Assembly: GCA_034927815.1 (NCBI GenBank)
Contig: JAYFPK010000024.1
Span: 13,986 to 77,985, forward strand
DNA length: 64,000 nucleotides
From: Limiplasma sp034927815
GTDB lineage: Bacteria > Bacillota > Clostridia > Christensenellales > Aristaeellaceae
Direction: 5' to 3'
The notes beneath the pieces were generated by a model. The model was not told the origin of the DNA, ran no database searches, and saw only the letters and a list, made by a program, of their open reading frames with translations. Both the position numbers and the translations under genes were made by a program. Below are positions 43,442-52,182 of this stretch, in pieces (within the stretch, counting starts at the first letter, position 1; each line of letters opens with the position of its first letter).

Positions 43442-45016
43442 TTACCCGATCTCCACCTCGTCCAGCTCCAGGGCCCCGGCGCTGCAGCCCACCTCCAGCA
43501 CATAAAACCCGTCCCTTTGCTCCTGCCCTTGTTCCTTACCCCGCTCCGGCCCATCCACAATTTCTATCTCCACATCCGCCCAGTCCTCCAGGGACAGCGC
43601 CTTTTCCCGCCCCTCTGCCCCTGCCTGTACCCGCAAAATCCCTTCCCCGCGCATCCGCAGCCTGACCCGGCGCGGCTGCGCGCCCCCTGCGGCGGCTTTA
43701 TACCGGTATACGGCCCGCTCCCCTTGCCGCAGCAGCACATACAGCCGCTCCGCTTCCGGCTGAAGCTCTCCCCCCATGCGCCGATAGTCGGGCATGCCGG
43801 CTTTGCCGCTGTGGAACAGGATGGACAGCGGCTCCCCCCTGCGGTAGTCCGCGCCTGGAATGCGCTTCAAGGCGCTGTATCCCCGGTCAAAATGCTCCGC
43901 GGGAAAGGTGATGGGGATTTCCCGCTTCAGCGCCCGGATCACATCCGGGTTGCGCTTTCCCTGGGCCACCGCCTCCAAAAATCCGTCCAGTATCCGCCGG
44001 GCTTCCGCCGGCGCGGGCCTGGGCCCGCCCTTGAGATACGCCAGCAGCCGGGGCCACTCCCCGGGCATGGGAAAGGTCACCGGGGAGTTGTGGCAGTCCA
44101 TCTTCTTGTACGTCCAAAAGGACCAGGAGATCTTCTGGCGCTCGTACAGGGCAAAGGCCGCCTTGTACCAGTCCAGGTTGTTTTCCCCGCCCTCCCCCAT
44201 GAACAGGGGCATGTTCAGCCTCTCCCGGTAGTCCAGGAAGGGCTGAATCCCCGGCTGATCCGGCGCAGACCAGTACCGGTGGAATTGCAGCATGCAGTTG
44301 CCGTCCAGGGGGCTTTCTTCCAAAGGGTCAAAGATGGAGAAATCCGTGGCCCAATGCACCCCCTCCAGGATGAGCATGTGATGGGGGTCCACCTGGCGGA
44401 TGGCCTTGGCCAGCTCCCGGTACAGGGGCAGCACCCGGCCGTTGTACTGGCTGAAAAATTCCGGCAGGGGCTCGTTGAGCAGGTCATAGCCCGCCACGGC
44501 TGTTTCCTCCCGGTAGCGCAGCGTGATCCGCCGCCACAGGCCGATCAGCTCCCGCTGATAATCCCGGTTTTGGAACAGCTCCGGCTGGTCGTTTTCGCTG
44601 TCGTCAATGTTTTGCCCCGTCTGGCCTCCCGGCGCGCCGTGCATGTCCAAAATCACATACAGGCCGTGCTCCTTGCACCAGGCGATGCAATCGTCGATCC
44701 TCCGCCAGGTTTCCTCCTTCTTCAAATGCCGGGCGTTCAGGGGCAAGCGCACGGAGTTGAAGCCTTCCCCAGCGATCCAGGCGATGTCCTCCCGGGTGAT
44801 GTAGGCGTCCTCATACCGCCGCCAAAAGGCTTCTCCGTAGGCCGGGCCGCAGAGGTCCTCTATCAGCGCCTCCATGCGCCGGGGCCGGTCGCACAGGGTG
44901 TAGAACTTCCACATATACCCTTCCGGCAGCAGCCAGCCCCCCAGGCCAAAGCCCCGCAGCAGCAGCGGCTTATCCCCAACCATGATTTCCCGGTTCACAG
45001 CCCGCACAAAGTCCAT
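43442..45016 (-). CDS. Glycoside hydrolase family 5 enzyme, cytoplasmic
   Basis: 524 aa from ATG 45016, preceded by GGGTGAGGG. The GH5 fold is marked by GFNSVRLPLNARHL, LYVILDMHGAPGGQ, acid/base Glu182 in LLNEPLPEF, and nucleophile Glu275 in FMGEGGEN. A C-terminal beta-rich part of about 150 aa follows. No signal peptide, so it acts on imported oligosaccharides, most likely beta-glucosides or beta-mannosides. Last gene of the kinase-regulator-importer cluster, 5 bp after the permease. Confidence 0.9.
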   Translation of the reverse strand: MDFVRAVNREIMVGDKPLLLRGFGLGGWLLPEGYMWKFYTLCDRPRRMEALIEDLCGPAYGEAFWRRYEDAYITREDIAWIAGEGFNSVRLPLNARHLKKEETWRRIDDCIAWCKEHGLYVILDMHGAPGGQTGQNIDDSENDQPELFQNRDYQRELIGLWRRITLRYREETAVAGYDLLNEPLPEFFSQYNGRVLPLYRELAKAIRQVDPHHMLILEGVHWATDFSIFDPLEESPLDGNCMLQFHRYWSAPDQPGIQPFLDYRERLNMPLFMGEGGENNLDWYKAAFALYERQKISWSFWTYKKMDCHNSPVTFPMPGEWPRLLAYLKGGPRPAPAEARRILDGFLEAVAQGKRNPDVIRALKREIPITFPAEHFDRGYSALKRIPGADYRRGEPLSILFHSGKAGMPDYRRMGGELQPEAERLYVLLRQGERAVYRYKAAAGGAQPRRVRLRMRGEGILRVQAGAEGREKALSLEDWADVEIEIVDGPERGKEQGQEQRDGFYVLEVGCSAGALELDEVEIG

Positions 45017-45021
45017 CGCCC

Positions 45022-45852
45022 TCACCCTTTCAGCGCGCCATCGGCAATGCCCTGCAAAATGCTCTTTTGGAACAGGGCGTAAAATACGATCACGGGGATG
45101 GCCGCCAGAATCAGCGCGCTTAAAATCGCCGTCCAATCGCTGCTGTACTGTCCAAAGAGCGTATTGGTGCTCAGCAGCAAGGTATAGTGCTGGCTTCTGC
45201 TGATGACGATCAGCGGCAGCAAAAAGTCGTTCCAAATCCACAGCACATTGGTGATGACGATGGTGGCAGTGATGGGCTTGAGAAGCGGCAGCAGCACCCG
45301 CAAGAAGGTCTGCAAGGAGCCGCAGCCGTCAATGGCCGCCGCTTCCTCCAGTTCCAGGGGGATGCTGCCCACAAAGCCGTGGTACAGAAAAATCGCCATG
45401 CTCACCCCCATGCCCGCGTACACCAGGGCCAGCCCCAGAAGGGAGTTTTTGATTTTCAGCGCCAGCACCACCCGGTATAGGGGAATCATGATGGAGCTGA
45501 AAGGAATCAGCATGGAAAACACAAACAGGGAAAACAGCACCGCGGAGAGCCGGGTCTTGGTGCGGCTGAGCTTCCACCCCGCCAAGGCGGAAAACAGCAC
45601 AATGAGCCCCACCCCCACCCCCGCCAGCATCACGTTGTTCCCCAGGGAGCGGAGGTAGTGCATCTTCTCCCAGGTGCGCAGATAGTTGTCCAGGGTGTAG
45701 CCCGTGGGGAGGGACATGGGGTTTAGCAGAAGCTGCCCGTTGGTTTTGAAGGAGTTCATCAGCGCCATTCCCAGGGGAAACAGCGTATACAAAGCCCCCA
45801 AAGCCAGGGCCAGGTACACCAGGCCGCTTCCCACCCTTCGAGGTTTCCTCAT
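45022..45852 (-). CDS. Carbohydrate ABC permease, MalG type
   Basis: 276 aa from ATG 45852, overlapping the previous stop by 4 bp. Six hydrophobic spans, EAA loop LEEAAAIDGCGSLQTFLRVL, and a C-terminal KSILQGIADGALKG typical of MalG/LacG proteins. Confidence 0.95.
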   Translation of the reverse strand: MRKPRRVGSGLVYLALALGALYTLFPLGMALMNSFKTNGQLLLNPMSLPTGYTLDNYLRTWEKMHYLRSLGNNVMLAGVGVGLIVLFSALAGWKLSRTKTRLSAVLFSLFVFSMLIPFSSIMIPLYRVVLALKIKNSLLGLALVYAGMGVSMAIFLYHGFVGSIPLELEEAAAIDGCGSLQTFLRVLLPLLKPITATIVITNVLWIWNDFLLPLIVISRSQHYTLLLSTNTLFGQYSSDWTAILSALILAAIPVIVFYALFQKSILQGIADGALKG

Positions 45853-46727
45853 AGCTGCTGCTCCCCCCGCTTCATGGCCTTCACCTGCAGCACCGTCACC
45901 GCCAGCACGATGCAAAACAGCACCGTGGATTTGGCGGTGGCATAGCCAAAGCGCACATTGCCCTTGAAGGCCTCCTCGTAAATGTTCAAAGCCACCACCT
46001 GGGTCGCCCGCCCAGGACCGCCGCCGGTGAGGGTATAAACCACGTCAAACACCTGGAAGGAGGAATTCAGCGTCCAAAAGACGCAAATGGTCAGGGCGTG
46101 GCGGATCAGGGGAAAGGTCACCCGCCAAAAGGCCTGCCAGGGCCCCGCCCCGTCCAGCCAGGCGGCTTCCTTGAGCTCTTTGGGCACCCCCTGGAGGGCC
46201 GCCATGTAAATGATCATCAAATAGCCCACCGCCCCCCACAGCGCCACCAAAACGATGGCGGTAAAAGCGTAGGACGGGTTGCCGATCCAGCTTTGGTCCA
46301 AAAAGGTCCAGCCCCAATGGTCCGCCATGTAAAACACCACTTTGGTGAAGATGAACATCCACATAAAGCCGCCGATGACCATGCTGATCATGTTGGGCAT
46401 GAAAAACACCGTGCGGAACAAGCCCTTGGCCTTGCGCCGGGACTCGATGGCCACGGCCAGGGTCAAAGCCGCCACGTTGGCCAACGCCACCATGGCCGCC
46501 ACGTACTGCAGCGTAAAGCCCAAGGAGTTCCAAAAATACCGGTCCGTGAGAATCTCCGCGAAGTTTTGCAGCCCCACAAAGGAAAAGGTGGGGTTGATGC
46601 CATTCCAGTCGGTCATGGCATAGTAGACGCCCGAGAGGGCCGGATAGAGCTTGAACACCGCATACACCGCCAGCGCGGGCAGCACATACAGCAGCAGGAG
46701 CCCATTCTGCCTTGCCTTGCCTTTCAT
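45849..46727 (-). CDS. Carbohydrate ABC permease, MalF type
   Basis: 292 aa from ATG 46727, with AAGGAGG upstream. LLYVLPALAVYAVFKLYPAL and SGVYYAMTDWNG at the N-terminus and the EAA loop LKEAAWLDGAGPWQAFWRVT are typical of UgpA/MsmF-type permeases. Pairs with the MalG-type protein. Confidence 0.95.
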   Translation of the reverse strand: MKGKARQNGLLLLYVLPALAVYAVFKLYPALSGVYYAMTDWNGINPTFSFVGLQNFAEILTDRYFWNSLGFTLQYVAAMVALANVAALTLAVAIESRRKAKGLFRTVFFMPNMISMVIGGFMWMFIFTKVVFYMADHWGWTFLDQSWIGNPSYAFTAIVLVALWGAVGYLMIIYMAALQGVPKELKEAAWLDGAGPWQAFWRVTFPLIRHALTICVFWTLNSSFQVFDVVYTLTGGGPGRATQVVALNIYEEAFKGNVRFGYATAKSTVLFCIVLAVTVLQVKAMKRGEQQL

Positions 46728-46750
46728 CCTCGTCCTCCTTGGAACGAAAA

Positions 46751-46788
46751 GGGCGGGCGGCAAGCATATGGTGGCCCGCCGCCCGCCC
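46751..46788 (-). terminator. Intercistronic GC hairpin after the sugar SBP gene
   Basis: GGGCGGGCGGC pairs with GCCGCCCGCCC (11 bp) between the SBP stop and the MalF-type permease; no T tract. Fits partial termination or mRNA stabilisation favouring the SBP. Confidence 0.65.
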
Positions 46789-46803
46789 GGTATCCATCCC
46801 AGG

Positions 46804-48039
46804 TCAGTTCAACTTGTTGGCGCTTTGGAACGCCTCATCCAGGCGCTGGATGATCTCATCCACCGTCACGCCTCCCACGTAGAGCTCTTGCAGCAGCTTG
46901 CCCTGCTCATCGGTCACGGAGGAGGGCAGCACCAGGTCCCGGTAGGCCTTGCCCTGGGCCACGTACTGGGAAGCGTCCGCCACCCAGGAGGCCGCCTCGT
47001 AGGTGTGACAGGTGGCCAGGGGGTTAAAGCCGCAGGCCTGGAACAGCGCGGAGGAATCCGCATCGTCCAGCACATAGTTTGCAAAGGCCAAGGCCAGGGC
47101 CATGTGCTTGCAGCCGGGGTACACCCCCAAAAGGGTGGAGGTGGACAGGTTCACCAAGGTGCAGTCGGGGTTGTCGTTCACCGGCAGGGCCAAAACCCCC
47201 AGCTTCATGTCCGGGTTGGTTTCCATGACGGTGCTGGCGGCCCAGGTGCCCTGTACGAACATGGCGGCCTTGCCCACGGCGAAATCCGCCGCGCCCTGCT
47301 GGGAGCCTTCCTCCATGGCCCGGGCCGTGCCGTTTTCCATAATCAGCTGAATCACGTCAAAGATCTCCCGCACCTCGGCATAGGAACCCTCGTCCTTGTA
47401 CATGCGCTCCACCCAATCCGGCACATCCCCGCTCACCTTGCCGCCCAAGGTGAGGGCCGTCATCAGCTGGGGCACCCACTGCTCCTGGAAAGCCAGCAGG
47501 AAGGGGGTGTAGCCCTTGGCCTTGAGGGTTTCGCAAACGGCCTTCATCTCCGTGAGCGTGGCGGGGGGCGTCACCCCGGCGTCCGCAAAGATGTCCTTGT
47601 TGTACAATACGCCCCAGGCCATGCTCTCCAGCGGTACCGCCAGCACCTGGCCCTCAAGGGACACGGTTTCCTTCACGTTGGGGTAGATCTTCTCCGCCAA
47701 GGGCTGGGCGCTCAAATCCGCCAGATGGCCCGCCTTGTGGTACAGGCCCAGGTTGTTTGCGTGGATGGTGTACAGGTCCGGGGCGTCGTCCCCGGCCAGG
47801 CGCGCCTGCAGCACGCTGTCATATTGGTCGGAGCTGGGCATTTCCAGGTTGATCTTGACCTTGACGTTCTGCTCCGCCAGCATCTTCGCCTCAAACTGGG
47901 TGGCGTACGCCTGCCACTGGTCCATGTATTGGGCGAACCCCATCATCACATTCAGCTCCACTTCCTGCCCCTGGGCCAGGGAGGTGGCGCCGGTTCCCAG
48001 CATCAGTACCGCCAACAGCAACGCGATCCATTTTTTCAT
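46804..48039 (-). CDS. Carbohydrate ABC substrate-binding protein (family 1)
   Basis: 411 aa from ATG 48039, with GGAGGG upstream. Signal peptide MKKWIALLLAVLMLGTGATS, no lipobox. Motifs DDAPDLYTIHANNL, VPLESMAWGVLYNKDIFADAG and AAMFVQGTWAASTVMETNP are those of MsmE/UgpB-type SBPs. With the GH5 enzyme downstream, an oligosaccharide ligand is likely. Confidence 0.93.
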   Translation of the reverse strand: MKKWIALLLAVLMLGTGATSLAQGQEVELNVMMGFAQYMDQWQAYATQFEAKMLAEQNVKVKINLEMPSSDQYDSVLQARLAGDDAPDLYTIHANNLGLYHKAGHLADLSAQPLAEKIYPNVKETVSLEGQVLAVPLESMAWGVLYNKDIFADAGVTPPATLTEMKAVCETLKAKGYTPFLLAFQEQWVPQLMTALTLGGKVSGDVPDWVERMYKDEGSYAEVREIFDVIQLIMENGTARAMEEGSQQGAADFAVGKAAMFVQGTWAASTVMETNPDMKLGVLALPVNDNPDCTLVNLSTSTLLGVYPGCKHMALALAFANYVLDDADSSALFQACGFNPLATCHTYEAASWVADASQYVAQGKAYRDLVLPSSVTDEQGKLLQELYVGGVTVDEIIQRLDEAFQSANKLN

Positions 48040-48132
48040 GGGTGACCCTCCTTCATTTGGGATGAAACCAGATCCTTGTGCTCTCATCATAGCAAAGAGG
48101 CCTCCCCGGCGCATTGTCTTTTGCGGATGGGT

Positions 48133-49233
48133 TTATTGTCCATTTTTATACCGTTTCTGCATTTCTCCGGGGGTCATGCCAAAGAAGCGCTTGAACACCT
48201 TGTAAAAATGGGCTTGTTCCCCAAAGCCCACCCCCGCGTGCACGTCCTTCAGCGGCGCGCCGGAGAGCACCATCTCCCTGGCCCGCTCCATCCTCAGCCG
48301 CGTCACATACTCGGAAAACAGGCTCCCCGCGTGCTGTTTGAACACCTTGCTCAGGTATTCCTTGCTGACGAAGAACTGCTCCGCCGTTTCCTCCAGGGTG
48401 ATCCCCCGGCAGGCCTGCCCGGTCACATACGCCATCACCTTGTCCATGTCCAGGCTTTTTCGCTTCTGGCTCAGGCGGCCAAGGCCCTCCCCGGCGGCCT
48501 CGTACAGGGCGGCGGTATGGGTGAGCAAGGCCTCCAGGGTCGTTTCCTGGCTGAACACCAGGCCCTTGCGCCCCGCTCCTACCACAGCCTCCACCTCATA
48601 GCCCAAGGAGAGGATATGCCGCTGCAGCAGCCCCAGCAAGTCGTAGTACAGGGCGATGAGCAAGCCCTTGGAGAGCTTATCCCGCTCCTCCTGGGGCACG
48701 GCCTGGGCGACGGCGTAAATCGCCTGGTGCAGGGGGCCGGGCTGCAGCATCCGCAGCCCTTCCTCCACGGCGCTGCGGCGGCTCACGTAGGCTCCCGCCC
48801 AGGGCGCGCCCATCAGGGCCTCCATGCCCTGCTCCGGGGCGTTTTCCTCCCGAAAGGCCAGCGCCTCCCGCCGGCAGCGCAGCAACGTGTCGTTCAGCTC
48901 CTTGGCCTTGATGGGCTTGAGCAAATAATCCGCCGCCCCCAGCCGCAACGCGCTTTGGGCGTAGCGGAAATCATCGTATCCGCTGATGAACACCACCTGG
49001 GCGTGGGAGCCGTCTTCCCGCAGGCGGCGCAGCATTTCCACGCCGCTTAGGCGGGGCATCTTCACATCGGTGAGCACGATGTCCGGCCTGCGCTGGCGGA
49101 TCAGCTCCAGGCCGTATTCCCCGTCGGAAGCCTCCCCCGCCACTTCCATCTCCAGCTCCTCCCAGCGGCCCAGGCTCTTGATCACCTCCCGGGTCCAGGA
49201 TTCATCATCCACAATCACAAGCTTCAGGAGCAT
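48133..49233 (-). CDS. AraC-family response regulator (YesN type)
   Basis: 366 aa from ATG 49233, with GGGAGG upstream. Receiver domain with VDDES and Asp56 in LTDVKMPRLSG, KPIKAKE, a middle region, and a C-terminal AraC helix-turn-helix (SKEYLSKVFKQHAGSLFSEY, GFGEQAHFYKVFKRFFG). Overlaps the kinase by 10 bp and probably controls the SBP-permease-GH5 genes beginning 93 bp downstream. Confidence 0.94.
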   Translation of the reverse strand: MLLKLVIVDDESWTREVIKSLGRWEELEMEVAGEASDGEYGLELIRQRRPDIVLTDVKMPRLSGVEMLRRLREDGSHAQVVFISGYDDFRYAQSALRLGAADYLLKPIKAKELNDTLLRCRREALAFREENAPEQGMEALMGAPWAGAYVSRRSAVEEGLRMLQPGPLHQAIYAVAQAVPQEERDKLSKGLLIALYYDLLGLLQRHILSLGYEVEAVVGAGRKGLVFSQETTLEALLTHTAALYEAAGEGLGRLSQKRKSLDMDKVMAYVTGQACRGITLEETAEQFFVSKEYLSKVFKQHAGSLFSEYVTRLRMERAREMVLSGAPLKDVHAGVGFGEQAHFYKVFKRFFGMTPGEMQKRYKNGQ

Positions 49234-51002
49234 TCCTCTTCCTCCCATAGGGCGCGCATGGCGATCTCCACCGTGGTTCCCTCCCCTTGCACGCTGGTAA
49301 TCCGCACGCCGTAGTCCCCCGGGTCCCGCAGCCGGATCCGGGAATTGACGTTGTTCAGGCCGATATGAGCCCCGGAGGCAATGGCGTTTTCCGCCCCCTT
49401 GGCCAGCTCTCCCTGGATGTAGGCCAGCCGTTCCGGCTCCATGCCCAGGCCGTTATCCCGCACCCACAGGCGCAGGTCGCCCCCCGCCAGCTCGCCCCGC
49501 AGCTCGATCTCCCAGGGCCCGGCCTTGCCCTGGAGCCCGTGCTCCAGGCTGTTTTCAATCACGGGCTGCAAAATCAGCTTGGGGATGAGGCAGTCCATCA
49601 GCCGGGGCTCTATGCGGGTATGCACCTGAATGCGGCCGTCAAAGCGCTGGTTTTGAATGCCCAGGTAGGCCTCCAGGTACTCCAATTCCACCCCCAGGGG
49701 CACCATCTCCTTGGCAAAGCTCATGGAGTAGCGCATGATATCGCTGAGTTGCACGGTAATGCCGTAAATCTCCGGGGCGTCTTTGTGCAGGGCCATCCCC
49801 CCGATGATCTGCAAGGTATTGTACATGAAGTGCGGGTTGATCTGGGCTTGCAGCGCCCGCAGCTGGGCGGAGCGCTTTTCCAGCCGGGTTTGAAATTTCT
49901 GGGCGATGAGCTCCTGGTTGCGGGCCATCATCACCTCAAAGCTGTTCTCCAGCAGCCCCACCTCGTCCGCCCGGCGGGTCTTTTCCCGGACGGCGTACTC
50001 CCGTATGGTGACGTGCTGCATCTTCTGGGCCAGGGCCACAATGGGCTTGCTCACCGCCCGGGAAAACACCAGGGAAAACACCAGCGCCGCCAGCAGCGCC
50101 GCCAAAGCCGCCCCCACGCCCACCAGCAGCGTGCGCTGCAAAGCCCCGGTGATCACCCCGCCGGGCACCGCCTGGAGGATTTGCAGCTTGCCCCGGCCCA
50201 TGGAGCGGTAAAACCAGAAGGAGCCCTCCCGGTTGTGGGCTTCCCCGGGCTGGGCCGCCAAAAGGGGAAGCTGGCGCAGGGCCAGGGAAGCGCTTTCCTG
50301 GGAGCCCTCTCCCCCCTGGTACACAATCTGGTTTTCATCATTGAGCAGGTACGCCGTCTCCCCCTGGCTTGCCAGCACGTCCTCCAGCAGGTTGCCTAAA
50401 AAGGAGGGGCGCATCCGGCACACCACCAAGGCCAAGGGCATGCCGTCCTCAAAGCGGTTGATCTGGTGGCTCAGCAGCACCGCCCCCTCCCGGGCATGGA
50501 CCGCCAGATTGGTTTGCAAGCCCGGCTCCCGGGCCTCCCAAAAGTCCAGCCCGTCCCCGGCAGGCAGCACCTTGGCCCCGGAGCGCTGGGCCACCAGCAC
50601 CGTCCGGTTTTGCAGATTGTACAGCTCCATGGACTGGATGGCCGCGTCCATGCCCATCACCGCGTTCATGGTGCTGATAAGCCGCCAGCGGGCCGCGTAC
50701 TCCAATTCCCCCTGGGGGCGGCACCAGGCCTGGATATCGCTTTTCACCTCCTTGGCCACCTCAAAGGTGTAAAAGCGGTTGGTATACTCCTGGAGGCTCA
50801 AATCCGTCTGCCGCACGAACCAGTTCAGGCTCTCCTGCTTGCTTTGCATCAGCTGCCCGTAGAGGGCCTGGTATGTATTCCAGGCGGAAAACAGCGTAAT
50901 GACCCCCGCCATCCCCAGCAAAATCAAGGTCATTCCCGTGAACAGCCTTTTGCGAATGGAGGTTTTGCGGCGCTTTTCCTGCAAGATGGCGGCCAAAAGC
51001 AT
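49224..51002 (-). CDS. Membrane sensor histidine kinase (YesM type)
   Basis: 592 aa; ATG 51002 follows GGAAGAGGG. Membrane spans near residues 20-43 and 285-310 flank a Cache-type extracellular sensor, then HAMP, phospho-acceptor region QINPHFMYNTLQIIGGMA, N-box ENSLEHGLQGKAG and GLNNVNSRIRLRDPG. Senses an extracellular cue, likely a sugar, for the operon downstream. Confidence 0.93.
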   Translation of the reverse strand: MLLAAILQEKRRKTSIRKRLFTGMTLILLGMAGVITLFSAWNTYQALYGQLMQSKQESLNWFVRQTDLSLQEYTNRFYTFEVAKEVKSDIQAWCRPQGELEYAARWRLISTMNAVMGMDAAIQSMELYNLQNRTVLVAQRSGAKVLPAGDGLDFWEAREPGLQTNLAVHAREGAVLLSHQINRFEDGMPLALVVCRMRPSFLGNLLEDVLASQGETAYLLNDENQIVYQGGEGSQESASLALRQLPLLAAQPGEAHNREGSFWFYRSMGRGKLQILQAVPGGVITGALQRTLLVGVGAALAALLAALVFSLVFSRAVSKPIVALAQKMQHVTIREYAVREKTRRADEVGLLENSFEVMMARNQELIAQKFQTRLEKRSAQLRALQAQINPHFMYNTLQIIGGMALHKDAPEIYGITVQLSDIMRYSMSFAKEMVPLGVELEYLEAYLGIQNQRFDGRIQVHTRIEPRLMDCLIPKLILQPVIENSLEHGLQGKAGPWEIELRGELAGGDLRLWVRDNGLGMEPERLAYIQGELAKGAENAIASGAHIGLNNVNSRIRLRDPGDYGVRITSVQGEGTTVEIAMRALWEEEECS

Positions 51003-51105
51003 CCCTCTTCCCGTATCCGGAGCGTTCCCTTTTGCTTTACCATACGATAAAATCCGCCGTTTTTCAAGGGCGGCAAAATGCCGTGTCCTTCCTGGCCCTT
51101 TTCCC

Positions 51106-52008
51106 TCAGCGGTACCGCCGCCTGAATTCCGACGGCGTGATGTCCATCAGCTGCATAAACACCCGGGAAAAATAGCTGGGGTCCGAATAACCCACAGCCA
51201 GGGCAATGGTCAGCATGCTTTCGTTGGTATCCAGGATCATTTCCTTGGCGTGCTCGATGCGCAGCTTGTTGATGTAGGTGCTGAAGGTGACCCCCAGCTT
51301 TTTCTTGATCATATGATTCAGGTATGACTCGGAGCAATGGAGGATCACGCTCATTTCCTGCACCGTGAGGCGCTCGGTGTAATGGTCGTGCACATAATGC
51401 AAAAGCTGCTTGAAGACCTCCTCGGTATTGCTGTTGCGGGGCCGGATGATCAGCCGCCCGTCCCCCGCCTGCTGCATGGCGTGATAGGACTGGGCCAAAT
51501 AGCTGGAGACGAACTCCAGGGCCGAGAGCAGCTGCTCCGGCTCCGCCGCCATGGGGGTGATGCTTTGCTCATAGAGCTGGAAGGAGCGCTCCACGTCCTC
51601 CTGGGGCGCGTTTCCCATGGCCGTGACGATCCGTGAGCGCACGGTTTCCGGCGGCAGTACGGCGCAGCCCGCGGTGATGGCCCCCAGCAGCAGGTCCCCC
51701 GCCATAATGGGGATGACATATTCCCCCACCCCGGCGTAACAGACGCCAAAGAAGCTCTTTCCGCCCTCGCTGACCGATTTGATCGCGATTTTTTTCATCA
51801 TGGACAGGCAGTGGTGGTAGCGCTCCTTGTCGCTTTTGACATGGATGCAGTAGGGATTCTTGTGCCCCAAATAGGGGTACAAGGCGTCGTAGAGGGAACG
51901 GTCAATGGGAATAAAGCCCACAAAATCCTTAATGCACAATTGCAGCCTCCAGGTCCTTTCCACATGCGCCAAAAAGGCTGCCAGCTTTTCGTGACTGTTT
52001 GGCCTCAT
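51106..52008 (-). CDS. PocR-domain AraC-family regulator
   Basis: 300 aa from ATG 52008. Residues 1 to about 180 match the PocR sensory domain (LCIKDFVGFIPIDRSL, YCIHVKSDKERYHHCLSMMK, FFGVCYAGVGEYVIPIM with a Cys that may matter for ligand or metal binding). Residues about 200-300 are an AraC helix-turn-helix (SESYLNHMIKKKLGVTFSTY, AVGYSDPSYFSRVFMQLMD). Divergent to the FAD oxidoreductase operon, which it most likely regulates. PocR domains are known for hydrocarbon-derivative or diol sensing, but that does not fix this ligand. Confidence 0.9.
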   Translation of the reverse strand: MRPNSHEKLAAFLAHVERTWRLQLCIKDFVGFIPIDRSLYDALYPYLGHKNPYCIHVKSDKERYHHCLSMMKKIAIKSVSEGGKSFFGVCYAGVGEYVIPIMAGDLLLGAITAGCAVLPPETVRSRIVTAMGNAPQEDVERSFQLYEQSITPMAAEPEQLLSALEFVSSYLAQSYHAMQQAGDGRLIIRPRNSNTEEVFKQLLHYVHDHYTERLTVQEMSVILHCSESYLNHMIKKKLGVTFSTYINKLRIEHAKEMILDTNESMLTIALAVGYSDPSYFSRVFMQLMDITPSEFRRRYR

Positions 52009-52063
52009 TCTCGTCCTTCATCCCTTCTGGTATAAATCGGCAAAATATTGTAAATTGCTGCAT

Positions 52064-52141
52064 ATAGTATAACTATTTTGCACCAAAATCCATATACCTT
52101 GCAGAATAGTCCAAAACTATAACGTTAGTATATGATATAGT
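52064..52141. promoter_or_regulatory. Divergent promoter with repeated ATAGT/ACTAT pentamers
   Basis: Five ATAGT or ACTAT sites lie at 52064, 52072, 52106, 52116 and 52137, the first two forming ATAGTATAACTAT. A -10-like TATGAT at 52131 precedes the plus operon. Such clustered sites between an AraC regulator and its target suggest operator use, although the region is AT-rich and chance repeats are possible. Confidence 0.45.
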
Positions 52142-52182
52142 TTGAAAAAAGCAAGGGCAAAAAATATCTGGAAGGCAATCCG

